64,000 nt of DNA from Paenibacillus alkalitolerans (GTDB lineage Bacteria > Bacillota > Bacilli > Paenibacillales > YIM-B00363), in the NCBI RefSeq assembly GCF_016482785.1, contig NZ_JAEMXM010000004.1, forward strand, positions 124,001-188,000, read 5' to 3'. A program made the translations under genes and the position numbers. Positions 1 through 6,581 of this stretch are shown piece by piece. Each line of letters opens with the position of its first letter. Positions within the stretch are counted from its first letter, which is position 1. The notes beneath the pieces are model-generated. The model searched no databases and was not told the origin of the DNA. It saw nothing but the letters and a program-made list of their open reading frames with translations.

Positions 1-261
1 GAGATTGCCGAGGGCTTGGAGAAACAATTACTTGATCGCTTAACACCGATCATCGAGAAGCGCTTGTATGGCAACATTTTCGACATCAAAGAGGCAACGA
101 AGTATCTCGGCGTTTCTGAAAGTACGCTCCGACGAATGGTAGCAGATCGCGAAGTTCCATTTTTTGTTCAACGCGGCCAGTATTTCTTCCGGCAGACGGA
201 TATCGATCGATGGATAGACCGACAAGTTGCCGAGAACATGAGGGAGGTGAACACACGATGA
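1..261 (+). CDS. Excisionase-family HTH DNA-binding protein (5' end outside window)
   Basis: The frame is open to the window edge, so the true start may lie upstream; a TTG at 16 is the first possible start inside. The middle (IKEATKYLGVSESTLRRMV) is the classic MerR/excisionase HTH: an ATKYLGVS helix, a turn and a recognition helix, followed by a FFRQTDIDRWI wing and tail. Such proteins bind DNA at att sites or promoters in phages. The stop overlaps the next ATG (ATGA), so it is the first visible member of the early operon. Excisionase versus small regulator cannot be decided without the integrase region. Confidence 0.75.
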   Translation, partial: EIAEGLEKQLLDRLTPIIEKRLYGNIFDIKEATKYLGVSESTLRRMVADREVPFFVQRGQYFFRQTDIDRWIDRQVAENMREVNTR

Positions 262-611
262 AACGAATCACACCGGAACAAGTTGTGGAGGCGTACCTGG
301 AACGCGGTTGGGTGCCGCGGCAGGAAATATGGGCGGATGTCTTACCGAACGGCAAGCCTTGTGGTTGCGGGATAGGGGTGTTAATCGGCAATGATATTCA
401 CGATTTATTCGATGAACGATGGGTAGTAGGCCATTACGGCGCTGTGGCAGAGCGGCTCGGATTGGAGAAGGACTATGCTTGGGGCTTTACGCGGGGATTT
501 GATGGTAGTTGCACCCCAAATCCCAGGATTCATAATCCACTGAAACTTCAAGGAATCAAAGACGGCCGCACGGCATGGGAAGCCGTTGAGCGGGAAGTGC
601 TTGGCCGATGA
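258..611 (+). CDS. Conserved small phage protein, function unknown
   Basis: 117 aa. ATG at 258 is chosen because GGGAGGTGA lies just upstream and the ATGA overlaps the previous stop; an earlier in-frame start at 210 lies inside the previous gene. The protein begins with a helix typical of phage proteins (ITPEQVVEAYLERGWVP), has a CGCGIG segment with two Cys, and a GFTRGFDG segment. No catalytic motif is recognised. It is translationally coupled to genes on both sides, which supports it being a real early gene. Confidence 0.7.
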   Translation: MKRITPEQVVEAYLERGWVPRQEIWADVLPNGKPCGCGIGVLIGNDIHDLFDERWVVGHYGAVAERLGLEKDYAWGFTRGFDGSCTPNPRIHNPLKLQGIKDGRTAWEAVEREVLGR

Positions 612-817
612 GCGAGAGAACACAAACCACACTCACCATCGCTTGTATCATCGTACTTTTTATGCTGGGTGTGTATTTCAATATCGTGGCGTTGATTGTG
701 ACGGCCGTAATCTTTCTGTTCGGCGCTGTCATTGATCTGACATGGAGGGATGAAAGAGATGAACAAATACGATCAGGAACGCAAGAACAAGCTGATCGCA
801 AGTCTGCTTCAAGCTAA
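608..817 (+). CDS. Small membrane protein
   Basis: 69 aa. The start overlaps the previous stop (ATGA). Residues about 8-44 are almost entirely hydrophobic and would form two short transmembrane helices (TIACIIVLFMLGVYF and IVALIVTAVIFLFGAVI), followed by a charged, Gln/Arg-rich cytoplasmic tail. No family is recognised. Its 3' end overlaps the next gene by about 60 nt. Confidence 0.6.
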   Translation: MSERTQTTLTIACIIVLFMLGVYFNIVALIVTAVIFLFGAVIDLTWRDERDEQIRSGTQEQADRKSASS

Positions 818-953
818 AGCAGACGCTGATCGTGTATTGCTGTACGTCATGACCAACGACGAGAACCGCGAAAAAGTGATGGACATCGAAGACGCTCGGG
901 AGCATATTGAGATCGCTTTGGAGCGGTTGACGGAGGCGAAGGAGCATGCTTAA
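759..953 (+). CDS. Small charged helical protein, unknown
   Basis: 64 aa. ATG at 759 is preferred over 750 because the GGAGG at 744-748 is then 10 nt away instead of 1. Composition (Lys, Asp, Glu, Ala) suggests one or two long amphipathic helices (KLIASLLQAKADADRVLLYV and DAREHIEIALERLTEAKE). No known domain. Part of the tightly packed early operon; overlaps the next small gene. Confidence 0.6.
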   Translation: MNKYDQERKNKLIASLLQAKADADRVLLYVMTNDENREKVMDIEDAREHIEIALERLTEAKEHA

Positions 954-1122
954 TGAACCACGGCCGGGGGATGACGGATACGCCAATCCGGAAGATCTCA
1001 TCGAGCAGCTAGGTGAGAAGTTCGTCAGGTTAGGGATTAAGGAAAAGTACGGTATCGAGTTTGCGCCGTTTGTCCGGATGAACGAAATCGGGACGTGGGA
1101 AAGCGTGGTGAATGTGGGGTGA
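946..1122 (+). CDS. Small hypothetical phage protein
   Basis: 58 aa, read directly from the DNA. The start MLNEPRPGDDGYANPEDL overlaps the previous gene's last codons, with GGAGGCGAAGGAG just upstream. The C-terminal half (FVRLGIKEKYGIEFAPFVRM) looks like a folded helix-strand unit. The stop overlaps the GTG of the next gene, which fits translational coupling. Function unknown. Confidence 0.55.
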   Translation: MLNEPRPGDDGYANPEDLIEQLGEKFVRLGIKEKYGIEFAPFVRMNEIGTWESVVNVG

Positions 1123-1358
1123 ACTATCAATACACGATCATTACGAAGGACACCAGTAACAGAGTAATTAACTTCGACAATTGGCCCGGTGAAATGACAC
1201 TATTACAACACGTTGGGGATCTGGCCGGTAATACGAAGATGGAGATCAAACGGATCGTCCGGATGGACGAATTCGGGCACACAGACGAAATGGAAGTGGT
1301 TTTCGAAGATGGCCGGTTAAAGTTGAAAGCAGTTCCGAAGGTGGTGTCAGGGCGATGA
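1119..1358 (+). CDS. Hypothetical phage protein
   Basis: 79 aa from GTG 1119, which overlaps the preceding TGA. An in-frame GTG at 1095 is possible but lies inside the upstream gene. The predicted content is mostly beta (YQYTIITKDTSNRVINF, MEVVFEDGRLKLKAV). No motif is recognised. Its TGA overlaps the next ATG. Confidence 0.5.
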   Translation: MNYQYTIITKDTSNRVINFDNWPGEMTLLQHVGDLAGNTKMEIKRIVRMDEFGHTDEMEVVFEDGRLKLKAVPKVVSGR

Positions 1359-1858
1359 TTCCATACGATTACTACATCACACCGGAGGAATTTGCACAGG
1401 CTGCCGAAAACGGTATCAGCGAGGTTACGTTCTACAACCGGATCCGTCAGCTGGGATGGTCTAAAGAAAAGGCAATGACAACACCGCCCAGGAAACGGAC
1501 ATTCCACAACAGCAAATGGGTGAAAATTGCCGAGAAGAACGGGATTTGCATTAGCACATACAAGTACCGAATCAATCAGCTCGGGTGGGAACCGGAACGT
1601 GCCGCGACTCAGCCGCTACAGGATCGAATTGCTCAAGCCCACTATGCCCATGAGTGCGGTCGGAAGTATCCGGCGGAAATTGTAGCAAGAGCTCGCGAAA
1701 ACGGAATTTGTTATGACACGTTCCGTCATCGTGTTTCGGACTACGGCTGGGACATGGAAAAGGCCGCAACAGTTCCGCCGATGGACCCTGCAGATGCAGC
1801 GAGATTAAGTCATGTCAATCACCTGTGGAAACGAAGTTGGAGAGGTGTATGGAGGTGA
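1355..1858 (+). CDS. Triple-repeat DNA-binding-like phage protein
   Basis: 167 aa with three copies of an approximately 45-residue unit. Each copy has an A(E/R)(E/K)NGI core, then a (T/S)(F/Y)xxR(I/V)xxxGW stretch, then (E/K)(K/R)A(A/M)T.P. The repeats begin near residues 15, 60 and 110. The NGI...TFYNR...GW..EKA pattern resembles a degenerate helix-turn-helix found in phage small proteins, so a DNA- or RNA-binding role is inferred, not shown. The start overlaps the upstream stop; there is no recognised enzymatic motif. Confidence 0.6.
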   Translation: MIPYDYYITPEEFAQAAENGISEVTFYNRIRQLGWSKEKAMTTPPRKRTFHNSKWVKIAEKNGICISTYKYRINQLGWEPERAATQPLQDRIAQAHYAHECGRKYPAEIVARARENGICYDTFRHRVSDYGWDMEKAATVPPMDPADAARLSHVNHLWKRSWRGVWR

Positions 1859-1864
1859 CAGCGG

Positions 1865-2032
1865 ATGGCATTCAATTTTAAGCAAACTCGCCAACGTATC
1901 CAAGAGCTCACGTTTATGTACCGGCGCGCGAAACACGCGGGCGACGAAATGGCTTGCTGGGCGTTATGGGCGGAGATCGAGGAGCTGGAGCGCGAGATTA
2001 GCGAGGCGCACAAAGGGAGGGCGATTGGATGA
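1865..2032 (+). CDS. Small helical hypothetical protein
   Basis: 55 aa (MAFNFKQTRQRIQELTFMYR...). GGAGGTGA stands 8 nt upstream of the ATG. The sequence is one long heptad-like helix pair (QRIQELTFMYRRAKHAGDEM and LWAEIEELEREISEAHK), suggesting a helical hairpin that may dimerise. Function unknown. Confidence 0.6.
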   Translation: MAFNFKQTRQRIQELTFMYRRAKHAGDEMACWALWAEIEELEREISEAHKGRAIG

Positions 2033-2132
2033 TTCGATTCTTAAGGGAAAGGGATTTCGTCGGGAGACGTTGGTTTTGCTTGATTGGGATAACTTGCGGA
2101 AGCTTGCTCGGCAGTATGGGTGGCGAGGATGA
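2025..2132 (+). CDS. Very small phage protein (doubtful)
   Basis: 35 aa from TTG 2025, 4 nt after GGGAGG. The C-terminal part (LVLLDWDNLRKLARQYGWRG) reads like a genuine amphipathic helix, and the stop overlaps the next start at 2129. A competing ORF in another frame (ATG 2029, about 38 aa, hydrophobic) is less protein-like. Either could be the translated one. Confidence 0.4.
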   Translation: MDDSILKGKGFRRETLVLLDWDNLRKLARQYGWRG

Positions 2133-2443
2133 GGGTTCACTTTAATATGAACTATTCGGTTAAGGTGAAGCTGAACGACTTCGGTAGGCAGGTTGTGATG
2201 GATCATTATGCGTTTCTTAAAGAGTTGCCGGGATACGGTCCGGATTACGTTCCAAGTTGCTTAACTCCTAATGAAGAAGGCTTTCAAGAATTTCAACTGT
2301 GGATCCTATTCGAGATATTCGGTCCTCATCTCCATCTGGGTATTCCCGAAGTGCCATTTGAAAAGAACGAAATTATTTTCGATTTCAAGGATGAAGAACA
2401 AATGAAAAACGCTCGCGGGAACGAGCGCTTAGGAAAACATTGA
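2129..2443 (+). CDS. Conserved phage hypothetical protein
   Basis: 104 aa. ATG 2129 is preferred because GGTGGCGAGG precedes it and it overlaps the previous stop. The start (MRVHFNMNYSVKVKLNDFGR) is a beta-rich segment known from several Bacillus-type phage unknowns. The middle contains LPGYGPDYVPSCLTPNEEGF, then a hydrophobic core (FQLWILFEIFGPHLHLG) and an acidic C-terminus. No function can be assigned. Confidence 0.65.
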   Translation: MRVHFNMNYSVKVKLNDFGRQVVMDHYAFLKELPGYGPDYVPSCLTPNEEGFQEFQLWILFEIFGPHLHLGIPEVPFEKNEIIFDFKDEEQMKNARGNERLGKH

Positions 2444-2492
2444 TTGGACTTATCTTACCATAACGACCCGACGAGGGAAAGGAGATTCACAT

Positions 2493-2756
2493 ATGAAAGC
2501 TACGGGAATTGTACGGAAAGTTGATAACCTGGGCCGCATTGTACTCCCGAAAGAACTACGGCAAACGTTCGGGATAGCGGAAGGAGATCCGCTAGAGATA
2601 TTCACGAACGGCGATCAGATCGTACTCAAGAAGTACGCGCCGGGGTGCACATTGTGCGGAACGGTTGAGGATTTGTCTTACGTCAAGGGAAAGCCGGTCT
2701 GCCGGGCGTGTGTTGAGTTGACAGCGAGGCTTGCCGGTAAGGAGCCGGGAAGGTAG
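2493..2756 (+). CDS. AbrB-family transcription regulator with Cys4 tail
   Basis: 87 aa. The N-terminal 47 residues are a canonical AbrB/SpoVT swapped-hairpin DNA-binding domain (GIVRKVDNLGRIVLPKELR, then GIAEGDPLEIF). The C-terminal 35 residues carry CTLCG and CRAC, a probable zinc knuckle in place of the usual AbrB multimerisation domain. GGAG 9 nt upstream supports the start. In Bacilli such proteins regulate transition-state genes; here it probably controls phage or host promoters. Target unknown. Confidence 0.85.
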   Translation: MKATGIVRKVDNLGRIVLPKELRQTFGIAEGDPLEIFTNGDQIVLKKYAPGCTLCGTVEDLSYVKGKPVCRACVELTARLAGKEPGR

Positions 2757-2760
2757 GGGT

Positions 2761-2910
2761 ATGCGCTACGTTGTCTCTCAACAAGTTCTAAAACAGAAGC
2801 TCTTCCACATGGTTTGGGATAAGCAGAAGAAGTGCAGAGTTGGACGACTATACGAGCATTATTACGAGGCAGAGGCAAAAGCTAAGGAACTTAACGCAAA
2901 GGAGCTCTAA
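2761..2910 (+). CDS. Small hypothetical phage protein
   Basis: 49 aa, read from the DNA (MRYVVSQQVLKQKLFHMVWD...). GGAAGGTAGGGG directly precedes the ATG, 4 nt after the abrB-like gene. The protein is basic, rich in Lys, Tyr and Glu, and probably all-helical. No family recognised. Confidence 0.6.
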   Translation: MRYVVSQQVLKQKLFHMVWDKQKKCRVGRLYEHYYEAEAKAKELNAKEL

Positions 2911-2913
2911 CGA

Positions 2914-3174
2914 ATGCCAAAAGTAAAGCTTTTTGTTACCGAGAAACTAACGTATCGAAGGGAAATCGATGCTGAAATGCCGGAAGAAATTGAGGAGAAC
3001 GATCTGAATCGAATCCTTGATTGGGCGCAGAGTGGAGTAGTGGAGTCGGTGGGTGATTTTGTCCACAATCTGCGCGAAAAAGGATTCAAGATTGGTCATT
3101 ACGACGATGATTTTGACTCGCCAGCCGACGGCGAAGTCGAATGCGATGACTACGAAATCAATGATGACGATTGA
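2914..3174 (+). CDS. Acidic small phage protein
   Basis: 86 aa, strongly acidic, ending in a run of Asp/Glu (YDDDFDSPADGEVECDDYEI). The start follows GGAGC by 7 nt and lies 3 nt after the previous stop. Such compact acidic proteins in phages are sometimes DNA mimics that block host nucleases or regulators; that is only a possibility suggested by composition. Confidence 0.6.
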   Translation: MPKVKLFVTEKLTYRREIDAEMPEEIEENDLNRILDWAQSGVVESVGDFVHNLREKGFKIGHYDDDFDSPADGEVECDDYEINDDD

Positions 3175-3346
3175 TTGCAGCGCTCTCCTAAAACATATTG
3201 ACTCTGAAAAGCGAAAGCATAGATTATGGGCCTTCTTGTCTTCTCATAGATCTAGTGCCGGCGGATATTCACACGGATATCTTCAAGCTTTGGAAGACAT
3301 TGAAGAGAAAATCAAAAAAGGCAAATTCGTTATTAAACCCGCCTGA
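3146..3346 (+). CDS. Small hypothetical phage protein
   Basis: 66 aa if started at ATG 3146; ATGs at 3161 and 3164 in the same frame are alternatives. No start has a convincing Shine-Dalgarno, so translation may depend on coupling to the overlapping acidic gene. The C-terminal part (GGYSHGYLQALEDIEEKIKK) resembles helices found in other phage unknowns. Function unknown. Confidence 0.5.
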   Translation: MTTKSMMTIDCSALLKHIDSEKRKHRLWAFLSSHRSSAGGYSHGYLQALEDIEEKIKKGKFVIKPA

Positions 3347-3732
3347 ATGAGAGCCGGATGGTAACCGGCCGAAACCGTCGCGTCGTGAGATGCCGCGTTC
3401 GCGGGAAACCAATCCGGGAGAGAACGGGTGCCCTCTCCCCATTGATGGACCGCCCAATACATACGAAAGGAGAATTCGCTATGTAGTGCTTTGTGGATTT
3501 TCCGGCAGAGGGTAGGCGGTGTTCCTACCCAACCTATAAATCACCGGGTAGCTCCCGTTGACATAGAAAAAGAGCCGCAGGACTGCAGCCTGGGGCTCGA
3601 AATAGAAAACATATGTGTTGCCGCCATGATAGCACGAAACCCATGGCGGCGTAAAGCGGGTATTATTCGTTCTCCCTCTTCGCTGAGTAAGTGAGAGGGA
3701 GACACCCTCAACAATTTATCGGAGGGATTTCG
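3347..3732 (+). other. Hairpin-rich untranslated segment
   Basis: 386 nt without a convincing gene, holding a row of inverted repeats: 3353-3369 (GCCGG/CCGGC), 3393-3404, 3416-3439 (GGGAGAG/CTCTCCC), 3510-3530 (GGGTAGG/CCTACCC), 3545-3557, 3572-3598 (one mismatch), 3620-3650 (GCCGCCATG/CATGGCGGC, perfect) and 3671-3702 (TCTCCCTC/GAGGGAGA, perfect). None is followed by a good U-tract, so they are not ordinary terminators. It may be a structured leader or ncRNA for the helicase operon. A 67-codon frame from TTG 3491 exists but is not protein-like. Confidence 0.5.
3466..3486 (+). promoter_or_regulatory. Ribosome-binding site followed by ATG-TAG (start-stop)
   Basis: AAAGGAG at 3466-3472 with ideal 8-nt spacing precedes ATG 3481 immediately followed by TAG. 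The frame continues beyond the TAG for 24 more codons to TGA 3559. It is either a minimal start-stop element that parks ribosomes, or a small gene killed by a nonsense codon. Confidence 0.45.
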
Positions 3733-4026
3733 ATGGTAAGAGATTTGGAAAAAGATTTAGAGATTTGCGAGGCGGCGACACCGGGACCTTATGTTATTGA
3801 ATCGTGCCAATGCGGCCACCCTGCTTGTAATTTAGTCTTCATCCAAAAGATTAGGCACAGTGACGGTCGACTATCTCCTGAAGACGCTCAGTTCATCGCC
3901 GAAGCCCACACTGGTTGGCCGTATGCAATTCAGCGTGCGATCGATGCCGAAAAGGAGATCGACCGGCTTCGCAATGAGTTGGAAATTCTTCAAGAGCAGT
4001 TACAGCAAAACCGTTGCCGGGACTGA
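3733..4026 (+). CDS. Conserved phage protein, Ea22-like
   Basis: 97 aa. ATG 3733 follows GGAGGG by 8 nt; a GTG at 3691 is rejected because it lies in the last hairpin. The pattern LEICEAATPGPY ... EDAQFIAEAHTGWPYAIQRA is the signature of a widespread phage accessory family related to lambda Ea22/ead. It is followed by a C-terminal coiled coil (EKEIDRLRNELEILQEQLQQ). C-rich CQCGHPAC may bind metal. The role in the phage is not known. It ends 4 nt before the helicase gene. Confidence 0.65.
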   Translation: MVRDLEKDLEICEAATPGPYVIESCQCGHPACNLVFIQKIRHSDGRLSPEDAQFIAEAHTGWPYAIQRAIDAEKEIDRLRNELEILQEQLQQNRCRD

Positions 4027-4030
4027 TCCC

Positions 4031-5347
4031 ATGCAATTTTTTGAACATCAGAAGACGATCCTTGGAGAGCTTGGATGGCGATATTTTTTCGCCGTCTTCG
4101 CAGAGCAGGGGATGTCGAAGACTCTGCCGATGCTCTTCCATATGCTGCAACTGTTTAAGTCGGGATTGATCCGGAACGCCCTTGTCGTTTGTCCGAACTC
4201 AGTCCGGGGGAGCTGGAGCCGTGACATCCAGCTGTTCTTCTCACCGCTCGAGCGTCGCATCTTCGAGAAGTTTCTGACCGTGACCACATACGACCTGATC
4301 TGGAGACGCAAAGAGCTTGACCGGCAATGGGATCTAATATGCCTGGACGAATCCCACTTCATCAAGAACCGTACATCAAACCGCTACAACGGGCAAATCA
4401 AAAAGGTGAACGGGAAGCGTACAAGAGTTACGAATGGAATCAAACAAATTTCCCGCGCATCCAAGTATCGGTACATCATGACCGGCACGCCGATCGGTAA
4501 CAGCCATTGGGAAGAAATCTGGGCGCAATTCGACTTTCTTAATCCTGAAATCCTGGGACCCTATTCGGCGTTCGAGAAGCGGTATTGCATCCTGAACCAA
4601 TTCTACAAGCCGTGGCGCTATATCAACGTGGAGGAGCTCAAGGCGAAGATCGCAGAGCATTCGATCTGGATCTGGAAGAAGGACTGCATGGACCTGCCGG
4701 AGAAACTGCCGCCGGAACGGTACACGGTGGAGCTGCTTGAGAAGAAGTTGTACAAGGAAATGCTCAAAAACTACATCGCCGAGCTCGACATCGAAGCGAA
4801 GAATCCGCTTGCTCGCATGACGAAACTCAGGCAAATGTGTAGCGGCGCAATCGTCGACGAGCAGAAGAACGTCCACCTGCTTAAATGTGAAAAGCCCGCG
4901 GCACTTCAGGAAGTCCTGGAGAACTGGAGTAAAAAGCTAGTTATCTTCGCGCATTACAAACAGTCGATCGAGGATATCGTGAAAGTCCTTGGAAAGATGA
5001 AGCTCTCTTTCGTCGTCCTGGATGGTGCGCAAAAGGACAAGAACATCTGGCGGAGGTTCCAGGCGGAGCCCGAGCTGCAGGTGATCGTTTGCCAGTACCA
5101 GACGGCGGCGGCCGGCATTGACCTCTTTGCGGCGGATACGATCCTCTTCTACGAGCCAACACTCAGTAGCCAAACGTTCGAGCAGGCGTGCGATCGCATC
5201 CACCGGACAGGGCAGCAGTCGAAATGCAGCTACATCCTCTTTGAGACCGAAGGGACGATTGAAGTGAAGATTTGGAACGCGCTTATGCAGCATCGGGACT
5301 TTAACGAGACGGAGCTGCGGGCGTTTGTGAAGGAAATCAAGAAGTAA
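4031..5347 (+). CDS. SNF2-type superfamily 2 DNA helicase
   Basis: 438 aa. ATG 4031 gives a start at the typical Q-motif-like MQFFEHQKTIL. Motif I is AEQGMSKTLPML (GMSKT Walker A), motif II DESH (LICLDESHFIK), motif III MTGTPIGN, motif V QYQTAAAGIDL and motif VI QACDRIHRTGQ. These place it in the SNF2/SSO1653-like branch common in phages. It likely translocates on dsDNA during replication or recombination. The first gene of the replication module, preceded by the hairpin-rich segment. Confidence 0.9.
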   Translation: MQFFEHQKTILGELGWRYFFAVFAEQGMSKTLPMLFHMLQLFKSGLIRNALVVCPNSVRGSWSRDIQLFFSPLERRIFEKFLTVTTYDLIWRRKELDRQWDLICLDESHFIKNRTSNRYNGQIKKVNGKRTRVTNGIKQISRASKYRYIMTGTPIGNSHWEEIWAQFDFLNPEILGPYSAFEKRYCILNQFYKPWRYINVEELKAKIAEHSIWIWKKDCMDLPEKLPPERYTVELLEKKLYKEMLKNYIAELDIEAKNPLARMTKLRQMCSGAIVDEQKNVHLLKCEKPAALQEVLENWSKKLVIFAHYKQSIEDIVKVLGKMKLSFVVLDGAQKDKNIWRRFQAEPELQVIVCQYQTAAAGIDLFAADTILFYEPTLSSQTFEQACDRIHRTGQQSKCSYILFETEGTIEVKIWNALMQHRDFNETELRAFVKEIKK

Positions 5348-5360
5348 AGGACTGATCAGA

Positions 5361-5662
5361 TTGGCGAAGCGAAAACGCAGGTCTGAAGAAGAAATTAAGC
5401 AGGAGAAACGACGAATCGAGTTGTTTTGGCTCGTTAGGGAGCGGCCGCGCACTGAAGTACCAAGTGCGTACGCCGGTGAATCTATTCATGTTCATAAGCG
5501 CGTGCTCGACGGTTCACGAAACAGTTTGGCAAAAAGCTTGATGTGGTTTCCTCGAAGGTTGTCGGCGGCGCCGGCGGCTGGTTGGTTATCGAATACACAA
5601 CAAGGTACGGTGGGCGAGGGATGCTTGAGCTTAAAGACCTCGGGCCCATGCCTGTGTTATGA
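5361..5662 (+). pseudogene. Small phage gene with a -1 frame change (frameshifted or programmed)
   Basis: From TTG 5361 the frame gives a basic start (AKRKRRSEEEIKQEKRRIEL) and reads sensibly to about 5530. After that the zero frame becomes low-complexity, while the -1 frame turns protein-like: LDVVSSKVVGGAGGWLVIEY, ending in LKDLGPMPVL and TGA 5660-5662. The switch coincides with an A5 run at 5531-5535 (GCA AAA AGC) where slipping on AAA would join the two parts into about 100 aa. It could be a disrupted gene, a sequencing error or recoding. GAGGAGGGGG follows the TGA and serves the next gene. Confidence 0.45.
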
Positions 5663-5681
5663 GGAGGGGGTAGCGCTTCTT

Positions 5682-6581
5682 ATGAAGATTTGCTATCGGG
5701 AAATCAATTTCCGTCCAGATAGTCTTGCGTTAATCCGACGCGTGAATGACATCATCGAAGAGTATCAGAGGAAAGGATACTCTTTGACTCTACGGCAAGT
5801 CTATTATCAGCTCGTCGCGAGAGATGTCATTCCGAACAACGAAAGAAGTTACAAGAATCTTGGGAATCTCATTTCCGACGGCAGGATGTCCGGACTTATT
5901 GATTGGAACGCAATTGAAGATCGCACACGAAATCTCAGACAAAACAGCCATTGGGACACCCCAAGGCAAATTATTCGGTCCGCAGCCTTTCAATTTGCTT
6001 ACGACAAGTGGGAAGATCAGGACTATTACGTAGAGGTATGGGTCGAGAAAGATGCTCTTGTCGGCGTAGTAGGGCAGATTTGCAATCGCCTTGATGTACC
6101 GTACTTCTCGTGCAGAGGGTATGTTAGCCAATCTGAAATGTGGGTTGCCGCCGAACGATTAAGAGGCGTGGGAGACAAAACGCCAGTCATTATTCATCTA
6201 GGCGACCATGATCCGTCCGGTAAGGACATGAGTCGTGATATCGTAGACCGACTGAACGTATTCGAGGTTTTTCCGGAGTTTACACGCATCGCGCTGAATA
6301 TGAACCAAATCGAGGAGTATAATCCACCGCCGAACCCGACGAAGCTTTCTGACAGTCGCGCGACAGGATATATCAACGAGTTTGGGTATGAATGTTGGGA
6401 GCTAGATGCGTTGAAGCCGGAAATCATAGAGTCCTTGATTCGTGAAACGGTCCTAGAGTATTGCGATATGGATCGATTCGAAAAAGCTAAGCAGCGTGAA
6501 GCTGAAGCAAAGCGCACGCTGCAGAACGTCTCGGAGAATTGGGATGCGGTCGAGCGAGAATACGGTGAATTGAATGGATAA
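5682..6581 (+). CDS. Toprim-domain protein, Spo11/TopoVI-A-like
   Basis: 299 aa from ATG 5682, 11 nt after GGAGGGGG; the longer in-frame ORF from 5361 is rejected because it covers the frameshifted upstream gene. The N-terminal part (YSLTLRQVYYQLVARDVI) is a winged-helix-like segment with the Tyr-rich motif of TopoVI-A/Spo11 relatives. The Toprim glutamate lies in VEVWVEKDAL and the acidic pair in HLGDHDPSGKDMS. Similar proteins occur in Gram-positive and archaeal phages. Whether it cuts DNA is not known. It overlaps the polymerase gene by 8 nt. Confidence 0.75.
   Translation: MKICYREINFRPDSLALIRRVNDIIEEYQRKGYSLTLRQVYYQLVARDVIPNNERSYKNLGNLISDGRMSGLIDWNAIEDRTRNLRQNSHWDTPRQIIRSAAFQFAYDKWEDQDYYVEVWVEKDALVGVVGQICNRLDVPYFSCRGYVSQSEMWVAAERLRGVGDKTPVIIHLGDHDPSGKDMSRDIVDRLNVFEVFPEFTRIALNMNQIEEYNPPPNPTKLSDSRATGYINEFGYECWELDALKPEIIESLIRETVLEYCDMDRFEKAKQREAEAKRTLQNVSENWDAVEREYGELNG

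Noticed and set aside
3491-3694. 67-codon ORF in the hairpin region
   Set aside because: TTG start without Shine-Dalgarno, crossing four inverted repeats, and the sequence does not look like a folded protein.
3347-3732. Group I or II intron before the helicase
   Set aside because: No intron core motifs, no domain V-like hairpin and no interrupted reading frame across the segment.
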